NCBI GenBank assembly: GCA_020638555.1
Contig: JACKII010000001.1
Coordinates: 372,001 to 436,000, forward strand
Direction: 5' to 3'
From: Alphaproteobacteria bacterium
GTDB lineage: Bacteria > Pseudomonadota > Alphaproteobacteria > Bin95
DNA: 64,000 nt
The position numbers and the translations under genes were made by a program. The notes beneath the pieces are model-generated. The model ran no database searches, was not told where the DNA came from, and saw only the letters and a list, made by a program, of their open reading frames with translations. This document shows, in pieces, positions 17,629-25,683 of this stretch; the stretch's first letter is position 1; every line of letters starts with the position of its first letter.

Positions 17629-18046
17629 CCGACAGGGGCGGGCGTTGGCCCAGCTGGTGCAGGTGAGGCGGATGGAGGCTTTGGCGCGGCGCAGCGAGGC
17701 CCTGGCGGCGCTGGGCCGGGTGGCGGCGCTCGACCGGCAGATCGACGGGATCGACGCCCGGGTTGCGGCCGAGGCCGCGGCACTGGCCGACTATGCCGAC
17801 ATGCCGGCGCTGGGGCGTTGGGCGGATGGGATGGACGCCAACCGCCGGAGCCTGGTCCGGCGCCGCGCGGGCGAACAACGACAGGCCGATGCGCTCGTGG
17901 CGCGGGCGGCGGCGGCGGAGATGGTGACGGAGCAGCATCGCGAACTGCTGGCGGACCACCGCCGCAAACAGACCGAAGCCCGCCGCCGCGCCGCCGAGCG
18001 GGCGGAGTGGGAGGCGCTGGCCGCGCGCTTTGCCGGGCCGCGGTGA
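17618..18046 (+). CDS. Small Arg/Ala-rich coiled-coil protein, possible FliJ-like flagellar chaperone
   Basis: A 142-residue protein, highly charged and predicted almost wholly helical (RRSEALAALGRVAALDRQIDG, later REL.ADHRRKQTEARRRAAER). Size, composition and position as the last gene of a flagellar export operon resemble FliJ, an escort protein that contacts FliI and FlhA, but FliJ is weakly conserved and I do not see a decisive motif. The ATG at 17618 overlaps the flhB end by 11 bases. Confidence is high that it is a gene, moderate for the role. Confidence 0.62.
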   Translation: MAHDRQGRALAQLVQVRRMEALARRSEALAALGRVAALDRQIDGIDARVAAEAAALADYADMPALGRWADGMDANRRSLVRRRAGEQRQADALVARAAAAEMVTEQHRELLADHRRKQTEARRRAAERAEWEALAARFAGPR

Positions 18047-18069
18047 GCGGAGGGGGTGGAAGGAACCGG

Positions 18070-18190
18070 TGTTCCCCGGAGGTGGCGGAGCCGCCGTCCG
18101 GGGCCGGTGTCATCCTTCGAACACGGCGGGCGGTGGTGTTCGCGAGAGCGACCGGTCCTGGCTCACCGCTCCGCGACGGCCGGGAAACAC
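18070..18190 (+). repeat. Composite three-hairpin repeat, copy A
   Basis: Hairpin 1 pairs CCCCGGA at 18074-18080 with TCCGGGG at 18097-18103, with GGCGG/CCGCC inside. Hairpin 2 pairs CGAACAC at 18118-18124 with GTGTTCG at 18136-18142. Hairpin 3 pairs TCCTGGC with GCCGGGA near 18155-18185. A degenerate extra CCCCGGA...CCGGGG module follows to about 18260. It lies between the convergent FliJ-like and SDR genes and is nearly identical to copy C in reverse orientation. Confidence 0.85.
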
Positions 18191-18268
18191 GGGATGGGGA
18201 CGGGCCGATTGGGGCGACGTCGCGAGCGGCCCCGGACCGGCGCTCCGAACCGCCCGGGGTGCAGCGAA

Positions 18269-19024
18269 CTACAGTGCCGGCAGGCCGATGCGCTCGCGCA
18301 GGGCGGCGTCGTAGATCGAGAGTTCCTCGCCGGCCAGGTCGCCAGCGGCGTCGGAGCAGAGATAGACGATGCCGGCAGCGGGCTGGTCGACCCCGCCCAG
18401 CTTCTCGCGCGGGATCTGGCTGATCGGGTTGAGGCCGGAGGCGCGGATTTTCACCTGCATCTCGGTGTCGACCGTGCCGGGCGCGAGGCCGTAGGTGCGC
18501 ACGCCGCGGCCGTGCGTCTCCAGATGCAGGGCGCGGGTCAGCATCGTCATGCCGGCCTTGGCGCTGCAATAGGCACTCCAGCCCTCCAGCGGCCGGTGGG
18601 CGGCGCCGCTGGAGACGTTGACCACGAAGCCCCGGCCCGCCGCCACCATGCCCGGCAGCGCATAGCGCGCCATGGCATAGGCACCGGTCAGGTTGATGGT
18701 GACATTGCGGCCCCATTCCGCCGGGTCGCACTCCAGCACCGAGCCGATGGGCTCGATCACGCCGGCGTTGTTGACCAGGATCGAGAGTTTGCCGAAGCGG
18801 TCGATCACCCGGGCCACGCTCGCTTCGGCCTGGGCCGGGTCGCTGACATCGCAGACCAGGCCAAGCGCGTCGCCGCCGACAGCGGCCGCCGCCTCTTCCA
18901 CGCCGGAGCGGGCGGTCACCGCCACCTTCGCGCCCGCCGCGGCCAGGGCCTGCGCCGTCGCGAGGCCGATGCCGCGGGTGCCGCCGGTGACCAGCGCCAC
19001 CTCGCCCGAAAGATCAATCGCCAT
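18269..19024 (-). CDS. Short-chain dehydrogenase/reductase family oxidoreductase
   Basis: A 251-residue classical SDR. It has the cofactor-binding TGGTRGIG at 13-20, NNAG near 88, and the catalytic Ser with Y-C-S-A-K (YCSAKAG) near 155. The acidic residue controlling NAD/NADP preference is not obvious. The substrate is unknown. The C terminus (LSIYDAALRERIGLPAL) lacks the usual GG-hG-x end of many SDRs, though the core is intact. It lies 15 bases after lolA, so it is probably the third gene of the ftsK-lolA transcript, a slot often taken by an exonuclease III gene in related genomes. Confidence 0.88.
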   Translation of the reverse strand: MAIDLSGEVALVTGGTRGIGLATAQALAAAGAKVAVTARSGVEEAAAAVGGDALGLVCDVSDPAQAEASVARVIDRFGKLSILVNNAGVIEPIGSVLECDPAEWGRNVTINLTGAYAMARYALPGMVAAGRGFVVNVSSGAAHRPLEGWSAYCSAKAGMTMLTRALHLETHGRGVRTYGLAPGTVDTEMQVKIRASGLNPISQIPREKLGGVDQPAAGIVYLCSDAAGDLAGEELSIYDAALRERIGLPAL

Positions 19025-19039
19025 GTCGCTGTTACACCC

Positions 19040-19633
19040 TCAATAGTTGGTCGGTCGGAACTGGAACATTTCGGGGTCGATCGGCTGGCCCAGTTTCTCG
19101 GACCGCAGGCGCACCTGCACCCGGCGGCCATTGCCGTCGATCAGCCACCAGCCCAGCAGGCGGATCGGATCGCGCTCGAACACCAACGTGACGGCGCCCT
19201 GTTCCGGCGCGCTGCGGCGGGTGGCCGAGACCTCGATGATCGGGCCTTTGTGTTCCACCTTGGTGACGGTGAAATCGTCGTTCCAGGTGACCTTGTCGGC
19301 CAGCAGGAACCAGGCCGGCGTGTCCTTCTGGTCCAGGTAGTTGGTCTCTTTCAGGGACTTGTCATAATAGACCAGGAAGGAGCCGCGCGCGACGACCAGG
19401 ATCGGCACCGGTGGGTCGTATTCGAAGCGCAGGCGGCCCGGCCGGTGCAGCCAGAAATGACCGGTGGCCACTCCGCCCTGGTTGTCGTTCTGGAGGAAAT
19501 CCGCCTCCATGGTGGTCACGCCGTTCAGATACTGGCGCAGCCGCTCCACCTCCGCCCGTTCGGAATCGGTGAGGGCAAGGGCGGGGCGGGCAATCGTGAC
19601 CGCAACTAAAAGGACAAGCAACAGCCGCAGCAT
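19040..19633 (-). CDS. lolA: Outer-membrane lipoprotein carrier protein LolA family
   Basis: A 197-residue periplasmic chaperone that carries lipoproteins from LolCDE to the outer membrane. It has a signal peptide (MLRLLLVLLVAVTIARPALA), then LRQYLNGVTTMEADFLQ, GHFWLHRPGRLRFEYDPP and VYYDKSLKETNYLD, the ordered blocks of LolA. Alphaproteobacterial LolA proteins are of this size and usually follow ftsK. It lies 43 bases after the ftsK stop. Confidence 0.9.
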   Translation of the reverse strand: MLRLLLVLLVAVTIARPALALTDSERAEVERLRQYLNGVTTMEADFLQNDNQGGVATGHFWLHRPGRLRFEYDPPVPILVVARGSFLVYYDKSLKETNYLDQKDTPAWFLLADKVTWNDDFTVTKVEHKGPIIEVSATRRSAPEQGAVTLVFERDPIRLLGWWLIDGNGRRVQVRLRSEKLGQPIDPEMFQFRPTNY

Positions 19634-19676
19634 CGGCAGGCCTTTCGAACCGGAGGGTAGCCTCTTCAGATAGGGG

Positions 19677-22226
19677 TTACAGGTCCTGCTCGCCAGTGTT
19701 AGATTTCACCAGCACTTCGCGCTTGCCGACATGGTTGGCGGCGCTGATGAGCCGTTCCGCCTCCATCCGGTCGATCAGCGAGGCGGCGCGGTTGTAGCCG
19801 ATCTTCAGATGCCGTTGCAGGAAGCTGGTGGACGCCTTGCGCTCGCGCAGCACGATGCCCACCGCCTGGTCGTAGAGATCGTCGCTGCTTTCGCCCTCGA
19901 AGCCCGGAATGCCGGCGGCGACGTCGTCGTCCTCCGTCACGCTGTCGACATAGTCGGGCTCGGCGGTGTTGCGCAGGTATTCGGTGATCTCCTGCACCTC
20001 CTCGTCCGAGACGAACGGCCCGTGCACGCGCTGGATGCGGCCGCCGCCGGCCATGTAAAGCATGTCGCCCTGGCCCAGCAACTGCTCCGCCCCGCCCTCG
20101 CCCAGAATGGTGCGGCTGTCGACCTTGCTGGTCACCTGGAACGAGATCCGGGTCGGGAAGTTGGCCTTGATCGTGCCGGTGATGACGTCGACCGAGGGGC
20201 GCTGCGTCGCCATGATCAGATGGATGCCGGCGGCGCGCGCCATCTGCGCCAGACGCTGGATTGCGGCCTCGATTTCCTTGCCGGCGACCAGCATCAGGTC
20301 GGCCATCTCGTCGACGATGACGACGATATAGGGCAGCGGGCGCATGTCGAGCGCCTGTTCCTCGATCACCGGTTCGCCGGTGTTCGGGTCGAAGCCGGTC
20401 TGGACGCGCCGGGTCATCGGCTCGCCCTTGCGGATCGCCTCCTCGATGCGCTCGTTGTAGCCGCGGATGTTGCGCACCCCCAGCGTCGACATGGCGCGGT
20501 AGCGGTTCTCCATCTCCCGCACCGCCCATTTCAGCGCCACCACCGCCTTGCGCGGGTCGGTGACCACCGGGGTCAGCAGGTGCGGAATGTCGTCGTAGAC
20601 GCTGAGTTCCAGCATCTTCGGGTCGACCATGATGAAGCGGCAGCGCTCCGGCGGCAGGGCGTAGAGCAGCGAGAGGATCATCACGTTGATCGCCACCGAC
20701 TTGCCGGAGCCGGTGGTGCCGGCGATCAGCAGGTGGGGCATGCGCTCCAGGTTCACCACCACCGGCTGGCCGCCGATATCCTTGCCGAGCACCAAGGGCA
20801 GGCCGTTTTGCGCCTTGTCATAGGCCTGGCTCGCCAGAAGCTCGCGCATCAGCACCATTTCGCGCTTGGCGTTCGGCAATTCGATGCCGATGGCGTTCTT
20901 GCCGCGGATGGTGGCGATGCGCACCGACACCGCCTCCATGTTGCGGGCGATATCGTCAGCGAGGCCGATGACGCGGCTGGCCTTGGTGCCGGGGGCCGGC
21001 TGCAATTCGTAGAGGGTGACGACCGGGCCCGGCCGCACGGTCATGATCTCGCCGCGGACGCCGAAATCCTCCAGCACGTTTTCCAGCAGGCGGGCATTTT
21101 CGGTCAGGGTCTCGGCGTCGACCGCGGGGCCGCTGCGACTGTCCGGCTCCTGCAGCAGCGAGATCGGCGGCAGCGCCGGGAGGTCGCTGAGCGGCAGGTC
21201 CGTTTGCTGCCCCTGGTCGAAGCGCCGGCTGGGCTTAGCCGACTGGGTGCGCTGCACGTTGATGACCGTCGCCGCCGCGGCCTCGGATTCCGCTGCTTCA
21301 CCCGGCGGCTCTGCGGCGCGCGGCGGCGGTTTCGGGGTGGCGGCGGTGGGCGCGGCCCAGGGCGTGCCGGGATGGCGCAGGAAGGCGGGCGCGGCCTCCG
21401 GCTCCGGCGGCGAGCGCCGCAGCCGGGGGAGCGAGGGCAGGGAAGGAAGTTTCGGCCAGAGGCGGCCGAAAGCGCCCGGCCGATCCGGCTTGGCGGCGGC
21501 GTCCGGCTCGCTTCTGCCGAGGAGATGGCGGAGGCCGGTCGTCGTACCCGTTGTGGCCAGGCGCCAGGCCATGGCTGCGGACCGGCGGACCAGATGCATG
21601 GCGAGGCCGAGTTCGGCCACGTCCAGCGCCAGCACGGCGACGGCCAGCACCAGGGCCAGCACGGTGGTCGCCGTCCAGATCAGGCCGCCGTCATAGCCGA
21701 CGCCGGCCACCAGTGTGGTCACGTGGCGCAGCCCCAACTGCCCGGCCGCACCGCCGGGGCCTTCGGCCAGGCCATAGGGGCCGCCCAGATGGGTGCCGGC
21801 CAGCATCATCGCCAGCAGCAGCCAGGCAAGCGGCAGGCCGATCAGGCGCAGCCGCCAGGCGGGCAGGCCATGATCCTTGACCAGGCGCCAGCCCCAGGCC
21901 AGCGCCACGACCACCGGGAACAGGGCCGCCCAGCCGGCGCCGCGATACAGCAGGTCGGCCAGGGCCGCGCCGGTCGGGCCGGTGACATTGTGCACCGTGC
22001 CACCGGTGGCGAAATTCAGGCTCGGATCGCCGCGGGTGAAACTGGCCAGGGCGAACCCGACGACGCCGCCCCCGACCCACAGGCCGAGGCCGGACAGTTC
22101 GGCCAGCCGCCGAATCGCCTGGTGAATCAATTGCGGCGGGAACAGGCGGCGATGGAACGGATATGCGCTGGTCAGGGGTGATTCTCCTGATTTTCGGCGG
22201 CTTTTCTGAGAGTTACCGGCCGCCAC
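19677..22226 (-). CDS. ftsK: DNA translocase FtsK
   Basis: An 849-residue septum-located DNA pump that clears chromosome termini at division and activates XerCD. It has about four N-terminal membrane helices, a Pro/Ala-rich linker (around 250-340), then the motor domain with Walker A GTTGSGKS, FIMVDPKMLELSVYDDIPHL, IVVIVDEMADLMLV (Walker B), ATQRPSVDVITG, and a C-terminal gamma winged helix (YNRAASLIDRMEAE) that reads KOPS sites. The start used is a GTG at 22226; the first 30 residues are not conserved, so the true start is uncertain. Confidence 0.95.
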   Translation of the reverse strand: MAAGNSQKSRRKSGESPLTSAYPFHRRLFPPQLIHQAIRRLAELSGLGLWVGGGVVGFALASFTRGDPSLNFATGGTVHNVTGPTGAALADLLYRGAGWAALFPVVVALAWGWRLVKDHGLPAWRLRLIGLPLAWLLLAMMLAGTHLGGPYGLAEGPGGAAGQLGLRHVTTLVAGVGYDGGLIWTATTVLALVLAVAVLALDVAELGLAMHLVRRSAAMAWRLATTGTTTGLRHLLGRSEPDAAAKPDRPGAFGRLWPKLPSLPSLPRLRRSPPEPEAAPAFLRHPGTPWAAPTAATPKPPPRAAEPPGEAAESEAAAATVINVQRTQSAKPSRRFDQGQQTDLPLSDLPALPPISLLQEPDSRSGPAVDAETLTENARLLENVLEDFGVRGEIMTVRPGPVVTLYELQPAPGTKASRVIGLADDIARNMEAVSVRIATIRGKNAIGIELPNAKREMVLMRELLASQAYDKAQNGLPLVLGKDIGGQPVVVNLERMPHLLIAGTTGSGKSVAINVMILSLLYALPPERCRFIMVDPKMLELSVYDDIPHLLTPVVTDPRKAVVALKWAVREMENRYRAMSTLGVRNIRGYNERIEEAIRKGEPMTRRVQTGFDPNTGEPVIEEQALDMRPLPYIVVIVDEMADLMLVAGKEIEAAIQRLAQMARAAGIHLIMATQRPSVDVITGTIKANFPTRISFQVTSKVDSRTILGEGGAEQLLGQGDMLYMAGGGRIQRVHGPFVSDEEVQEITEYLRNTAEPDYVDSVTEDDDVAAGIPGFEGESSDDLYDQAVGIVLRERKASTSFLQRHLKIGYNRAASLIDRMEAERLISAANHVGKREVLVKSNTGEQDL

Positions 22227-22280
22227 AACCGCGCCGGCGGCACCGCTCGCACAGGGCCGCCAAGCTCGGCGTCACTATAC

Positions 22281-22313
22281 AAAAAAAAGGCGGTGTGCGC
22301 GAGGCACACCGCC
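22281..22313 (-). terminator. Rho-independent terminator of glnK-amtB
   Basis: Perfect 10-bp stem, GGCGGTGTGC at 22289-22298 with GCACACCGCC at 22304-22313, loop GCGAG, followed on the minus strand by eight T (plus-strand A run 22281-22288). It starts 28 bases after the amtB stop and separates it from ftsK. Confidence 0.93.
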
Positions 22314-22341
22314 CTGTCGGGGGATACGGGTTGGGAACGGA

Positions 22342-23694
22342 TCAGGAAATCTGCGCCCGCGGCCCGAACTCGGGATAGGCTTCCAGACCCAGTTCGGCCT
22401 GGTCGAGCCCGCGGAACTCGTCCTCTTCGTCGACGCGGATGCCCATGGTGAATTTCAGGGCGAACCACACCAGCGCGCTGGTGATGAAGATGAACGCGCC
22501 GATCGCCAGGATGCCGATGATCTGGGTCACCAGGCTGCCGGAGCCGAAAATGCCGACCGCCAGCGTGCCCCAGATGCCGCCCACCAGGTGGACCGGGATC
22601 GCGCCGACCACGTCGTCGATCTTCAGCTTGTCGAGCATGGGAACCGCGAACACCACCAGCACGCCGCCGATGCCGCCGACGATCACGGAAAGCAGGTGGT
22701 TCTGCAGGTCCGGACCGGCGGTGATCGAGACCAGGCCCGCCAGCGCGCCGTTCAGCGCCATGGTCAGGTCGATCTTGCCATAGAGCAACTGGCTGGTCGC
22801 CATGGCGGCCACGACGCCGGCGCAGGCGGCCAGATTGGTGTTCACATAGACGATGGCGATGGCGGAGGCGTCGAGCGCGCTGCCCAGCGCCAGCTGCGAG
22901 CCGCCGTTGAAGCCGAACCAGCCGAACCACAGGATGAAGGCGCCGATGGTGGCCAGTGTCAGGTTCGAGCCGGGGAAGGGGTGCACCTGGCCCTGCGCGC
23001 CGAACTTGCCGCGCCGCGCGCCCAGGATCAGCGCGCCGGACAGGGCCGCCCAGCCACCGACCGAGTGCACGATGGTCGAGCCGGCGAAGTCGCTGAAGCC
23101 CATCTGGCTCAACCAGCCGCCGCCCCAGGTCCAGGAGCCGATGATCGGATAGAGCACGCCGGTCAGGATGGCGACGAAGATCAGGAACGGCCAGGACCTG
23201 ACGCGCTCGGCGACCGTGCCGGACACGACCGAGGCCGCGGTGGCGACGAACACGACCTGGAAGAACCAGTCGGACATCACGGAGTAATTGTTGCCGACGA
23301 CGGCGGCGACCTGTTCCGGCGTGGCCGCGTCCGCGCCGGCGCCGATCAAGGCCATTTCCACGCCGGACGTGTTGTAGAACAGGCTGAACGACCCGATATA
23401 GCCGCTCACGTCCGTGTACATCAGGTTATAGCCGATGATGTAGAACATGAGGCAGGCCACGGCGTAGAGGGCCATGTTCTTCAGGCAGATCGTCGCGGTG
23501 TTTTTCGACCGGACCAGGCCCGCTTCCAGCATGGCGAAGCCGGCGGCCATGAACATGACCAGAACGCCGTGGATCAGGAAGGAAAACGTGTTGAAAATAA
23601 AGGCCGTTTCTGCGTCCGGCTTGGCCAGCGCGAGGGAGGGCGCAATGATTGCGGATGCCGCAATAACCGCCCCTCCTAGCAACGATTTTCTCAT
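22342..23694 (-). CDS. amtB: Ammonium transporter
   Basis: A 450-residue trimeric inner-membrane ammonium channel. A cleavable signal segment (1-24) is followed by 11 membrane helices; the twin pore histidines are recognisable in STIVHSVGGW and AIPVHLVGGIWG, the aromatic gate in FNTFSFLIHG, and DWFFQVVF is the usual helix context. The C-terminal tail (GLDQAELGLEAYPEF) is the part that contacts GlnK. It lies 36 bases after glnK and its transcript ends at a strong terminator. Confidence 0.96.
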   Translation of the reverse strand: MRKSLLGGAVIAASAIIAPSLALAKPDAETAFIFNTFSFLIHGVLVMFMAAGFAMLEAGLVRSKNTATICLKNMALYAVACLMFYIIGYNLMYTDVSGYIGSFSLFYNTSGVEMALIGAGADAATPEQVAAVVGNNYSVMSDWFFQVVFVATAASVVSGTVAERVRSWPFLIFVAILTGVLYPIIGSWTWGGGWLSQMGFSDFAGSTIVHSVGGWAALSGALILGARRGKFGAQGQVHPFPGSNLTLATIGAFILWFGWFGFNGGSQLALGSALDASAIAIVYVNTNLAACAGVVAAMATSQLLYGKIDLTMALNGALAGLVSITAGPDLQNHLLSVIVGGIGGVLVVFAVPMLDKLKIDDVVGAIPVHLVGGIWGTLAVGIFGSGSLVTQIIGILAIGAFIFITSALVWFALKFTMGIRVDEEDEFRGLDQAELGLEAYPEFGPRAQIS

Positions 23695-23730
23695 GGGATT
23701 ACAAGCTCCGGATGATGGGAATTCGGGGGG

Positions 23731-24069
23731 TTAGAGGGCGTCGTTGTCGGCTTCGCCGGTGCGGATGCGGACGGCCCGGGTCACGTCGATGACGAAGACC
23801 TTGCCGTCGCCGATGCGCCCGGTATGGGCGGCATTCTGGATGGCCTCGACCGCGGCGGTGACGCGCTCGTCCGGCACGACCACCTCCACCTTGACCTTCG
23901 GCAGGAAGGCGACGGTGTATTCGGCGCCGCGGTAAATCTCGGTCTGGCCCTTCTGGCGGCCAAACCCCTTGACTTCGGAGACGGTTAAGCCTTCGACATT
24001 GATGGCGGTGAGCGCTTCGCGCACATCCTCCAACTTGAACGGCTTGATGATGGCCATGACCAGTTTCAT
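23731..24069 (-). CDS. glnK: Nitrogen regulatory protein P-II (GlnK)
   Basis: A 112-residue trimeric signal protein that binds ATP/ADP and 2-oxoglutarate and, when deuridylylated, blocks AmtB. The uridylylation tyrosine Y51 lies in the T-loop RGAEYTV; GRIGDGKVFV is the C-terminal family signature. The ATG at 24069 follows AAGGAG by seven bases; the frame is open further upstream but unconserved. Linkage to amtB favours glnK over glnB. A probable sigma-54 promoter lies about 45-60 bases upstream. Confidence 0.95.
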   Translation of the reverse strand: MKLVMAIIKPFKLEDVREALTAINVEGLTVSEVKGFGRQKGQTEIYRGAEYTVAFLPKVKVEVVVPDERVTAAVEAIQNAAHTGRIGDGKVFVIDVTRAVRIRTGEADNDAL

Positions 24070-24114
24070 AAACGGCTCCTTCGGACGGGTGGCAGAGGCA
24101 ATCGCGTCTCGCCC

Positions 24115-24130
24115 TTCAAGTTTCGTGCCA
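24115..24130 (-). promoter_or_regulatory. Probable sigma-54 (RpoN) promoter of glnK-amtB
   Basis: On the minus strand the sequence reads TGGCACG-AAAC-TTGAA, against the consensus TGGCACG-N4-TTGCA. The -24 block is perfect; the -12 block has GA for GC. Transcription would start about 35 bases before the glnK ATG. A nitrogen-regulated promoter is what this gene pair normally has. I did not find a clear NtrC enhancer pair upstream. Confidence 0.6.
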
Positions 24131-24266
24131 AACGCGATTCCGACCTGCCAAACCCCGGAAATATCAGAGAAAACATTGGGCGCGGGAGCGCGGTATGATG
24201 CGGGCTTGGGCAAAATATGCCTAAAAAATAGCCAATGTAGTTTGGCGACAATCGAGTGGTGAAAAA

Positions 24267-25490
24267 ATGAGCAATTCCGATTCGATCCTGTTCGACGTGC
24301 TCGTGGTCGGTGCCGGTCCGGCGGGCCTGTCCCTGGCGCTGGGCCTGGTCCGCGGTGGCGCCCGGGTTGCGCTGATCGAACGCCAGAGCCCGGCCGCTTT
24401 GGCCGCGCTGGAAGTGGACGGACGCACCACGGCGCTGGCGGCCGGCGCGCGGACGACGCTCCGCGAACTGGGCGCCTGGGAGGCGCTGGAGCCGGAGGCG
24501 GGGCCGATCTGGGATATTCGCGTCTCCGACCGCGGGTCGCTGCTGCACCTGCATTTCGACCACTGCGCCGTCGGGCCGGAGCCCATGGGCCACATCGTCG
24601 AAAACCATGTGCTGCGCCGCGCCCTGCTGGCCGCGCTGGAGGGCGAGCCCTTGCTGAGCCCGCGCTGGCAACGCAGCGTCACGGGCATGGAAGTGCACGA
24701 AAATGCGGCCGTGCTCACCCTGGACGACGGCGAGGTGCTGCGCGGCCGGCTGGTGGCCGCCGCCGACGGCCGCGGCTCCGTGCTGCGGCGGATGGCGGGC
24801 ATCGGCGTCCGCGCCACCGATTACGACGAGACCGCCATTGTCTGCACCGCCTGGCACGAGCGGTCGCACGAGGGCATCGCCCACGAGCGCTTTCTGGCCG
24901 GCGGCCCCTTTGCCATTCTGCCCATGGCCGATGGCCCAGAGGGCCAGCATCGCGCCTCCATCGTCTGGACCGAACGCCGGCCGCTGGCCGAGCATCTGGT
25001 CGGCCTGCCGCGAGCGGACTTCGAGCGGGAACTGGCGCGCCGGTTCGGCGATTTCCTGGGCCGGGTGTGGGTGCCGGGCGACAGCTGGAGCTATCCGCTG
25101 TCGCTGATGCTGGCCAAGCGCCTGACCGGTCCGCGCCTCGCCCTGGTCGGGGAGGCGGCGCATGCCATGCACCCGATTGCCGGGCAGGGCTTCAATGTCA
25201 GCATGCGCGACGTGGAAGGGCTATGCGCCCGTGTCGGCACCGCACTCCAGACAGGAGCCGATCCCGGTGCGCCGACGGCGCTGGCCGCCTATGCGCGCGG
25301 GCGCTGGCCCGACATTCTGGCCATGGCGGCGGCGACCGACGGGCTGAACCGGCTGTTTCGGAACGATTTGCCGCCGCTGGCGCTGGCGCGGCGGCTGGGA
25401 CTGGGGGCGGTCAATCGGCTGCCGCCGCTGAAGCGGCAATTCCAGCGCCATGCCATGGGCATGCTGCCCTTCGCTGGCGGTGGCTCCTGA
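24267..25490 (+). CDS. UbiH/UbiF/COQ6-family FAD-dependent monooxygenase
   Basis: A 407-residue flavoprotein hydroxylase, most likely one of the ring hydroxylases of ubiquinone synthesis. It has the dinucleotide fold VVGAGPAGLSLALGL at 12-26, the DG motif in VAADGRGSVLRR near 165-176, and the second FAD motif ALVGEAAHAMHPIAGQGFNVSMRDV near 290-315 (the GD of the canonical motif is GE here). Which ring position it hydroxylates cannot be told. It is divergent from glnK with 197 bases between starts, and convergent with the AsmA gene. Confidence 0.88.
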   Translation: MSNSDSILFDVLVVGAGPAGLSLALGLVRGGARVALIERQSPAALAALEVDGRTTALAAGARTTLRELGAWEALEPEAGPIWDIRVSDRGSLLHLHFDHCAVGPEPMGHIVENHVLRRALLAALEGEPLLSPRWQRSVTGMEVHENAAVLTLDDGEVLRGRLVAAADGRGSVLRRMAGIGVRATDYDETAIVCTAWHERSHEGIAHERFLAGGPFAILPMADGPEGQHRASIVWTERRPLAEHLVGLPRADFERELARRFGDFLGRVWVPGDSWSYPLSLMLAKRLTGPRLALVGEAAHAMHPIAGQGFNVSMRDVEGLCARVGTALQTGADPGAPTALAAYARGRWPDILAMAAATDGLNRLFRNDLPPLALARRLGLGAVNRLPPLKRQFQRHAMGMLPFAGGGS

Positions 25491-25522
25491 GGCGATTGCG
25501 GCGGGGGCGATAGCGGCGGCGG

Positions 25523-25671
25523 TGTTTCCCGGCCGCCGCGGCGCGGCGGGCCGGGATCGGTGTCATCCTTCGAACACCTGCGGCGGCGGTGTTCGCACGC
25601 CGCGAGCGGCCCCGGATCGACGCGCTGCGCCGTCCGGGGAACACCGGCGCTCCGCACCGTCCGGGGAACAG
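25523..25671 (+). repeat. Composite three-hairpin repeat, copy B
   Basis: The core hairpin CGAACAC...GTGTTCG lies at about 25570-25595, preceded by the family word TGTCATCCTT. The left flank is a TCCCGGCC...GGCCGGGA hairpin and the right flank a CCCCGGA...TCCGGGG hairpin, so the two flanking modules are exchanged compared with copy A. A further right module ends at about 25671. It lies between the convergent ubiH-like and asmA genes. Confidence 0.82.
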
Positions 25672-25683
25672 GGAGAGCCGGAC

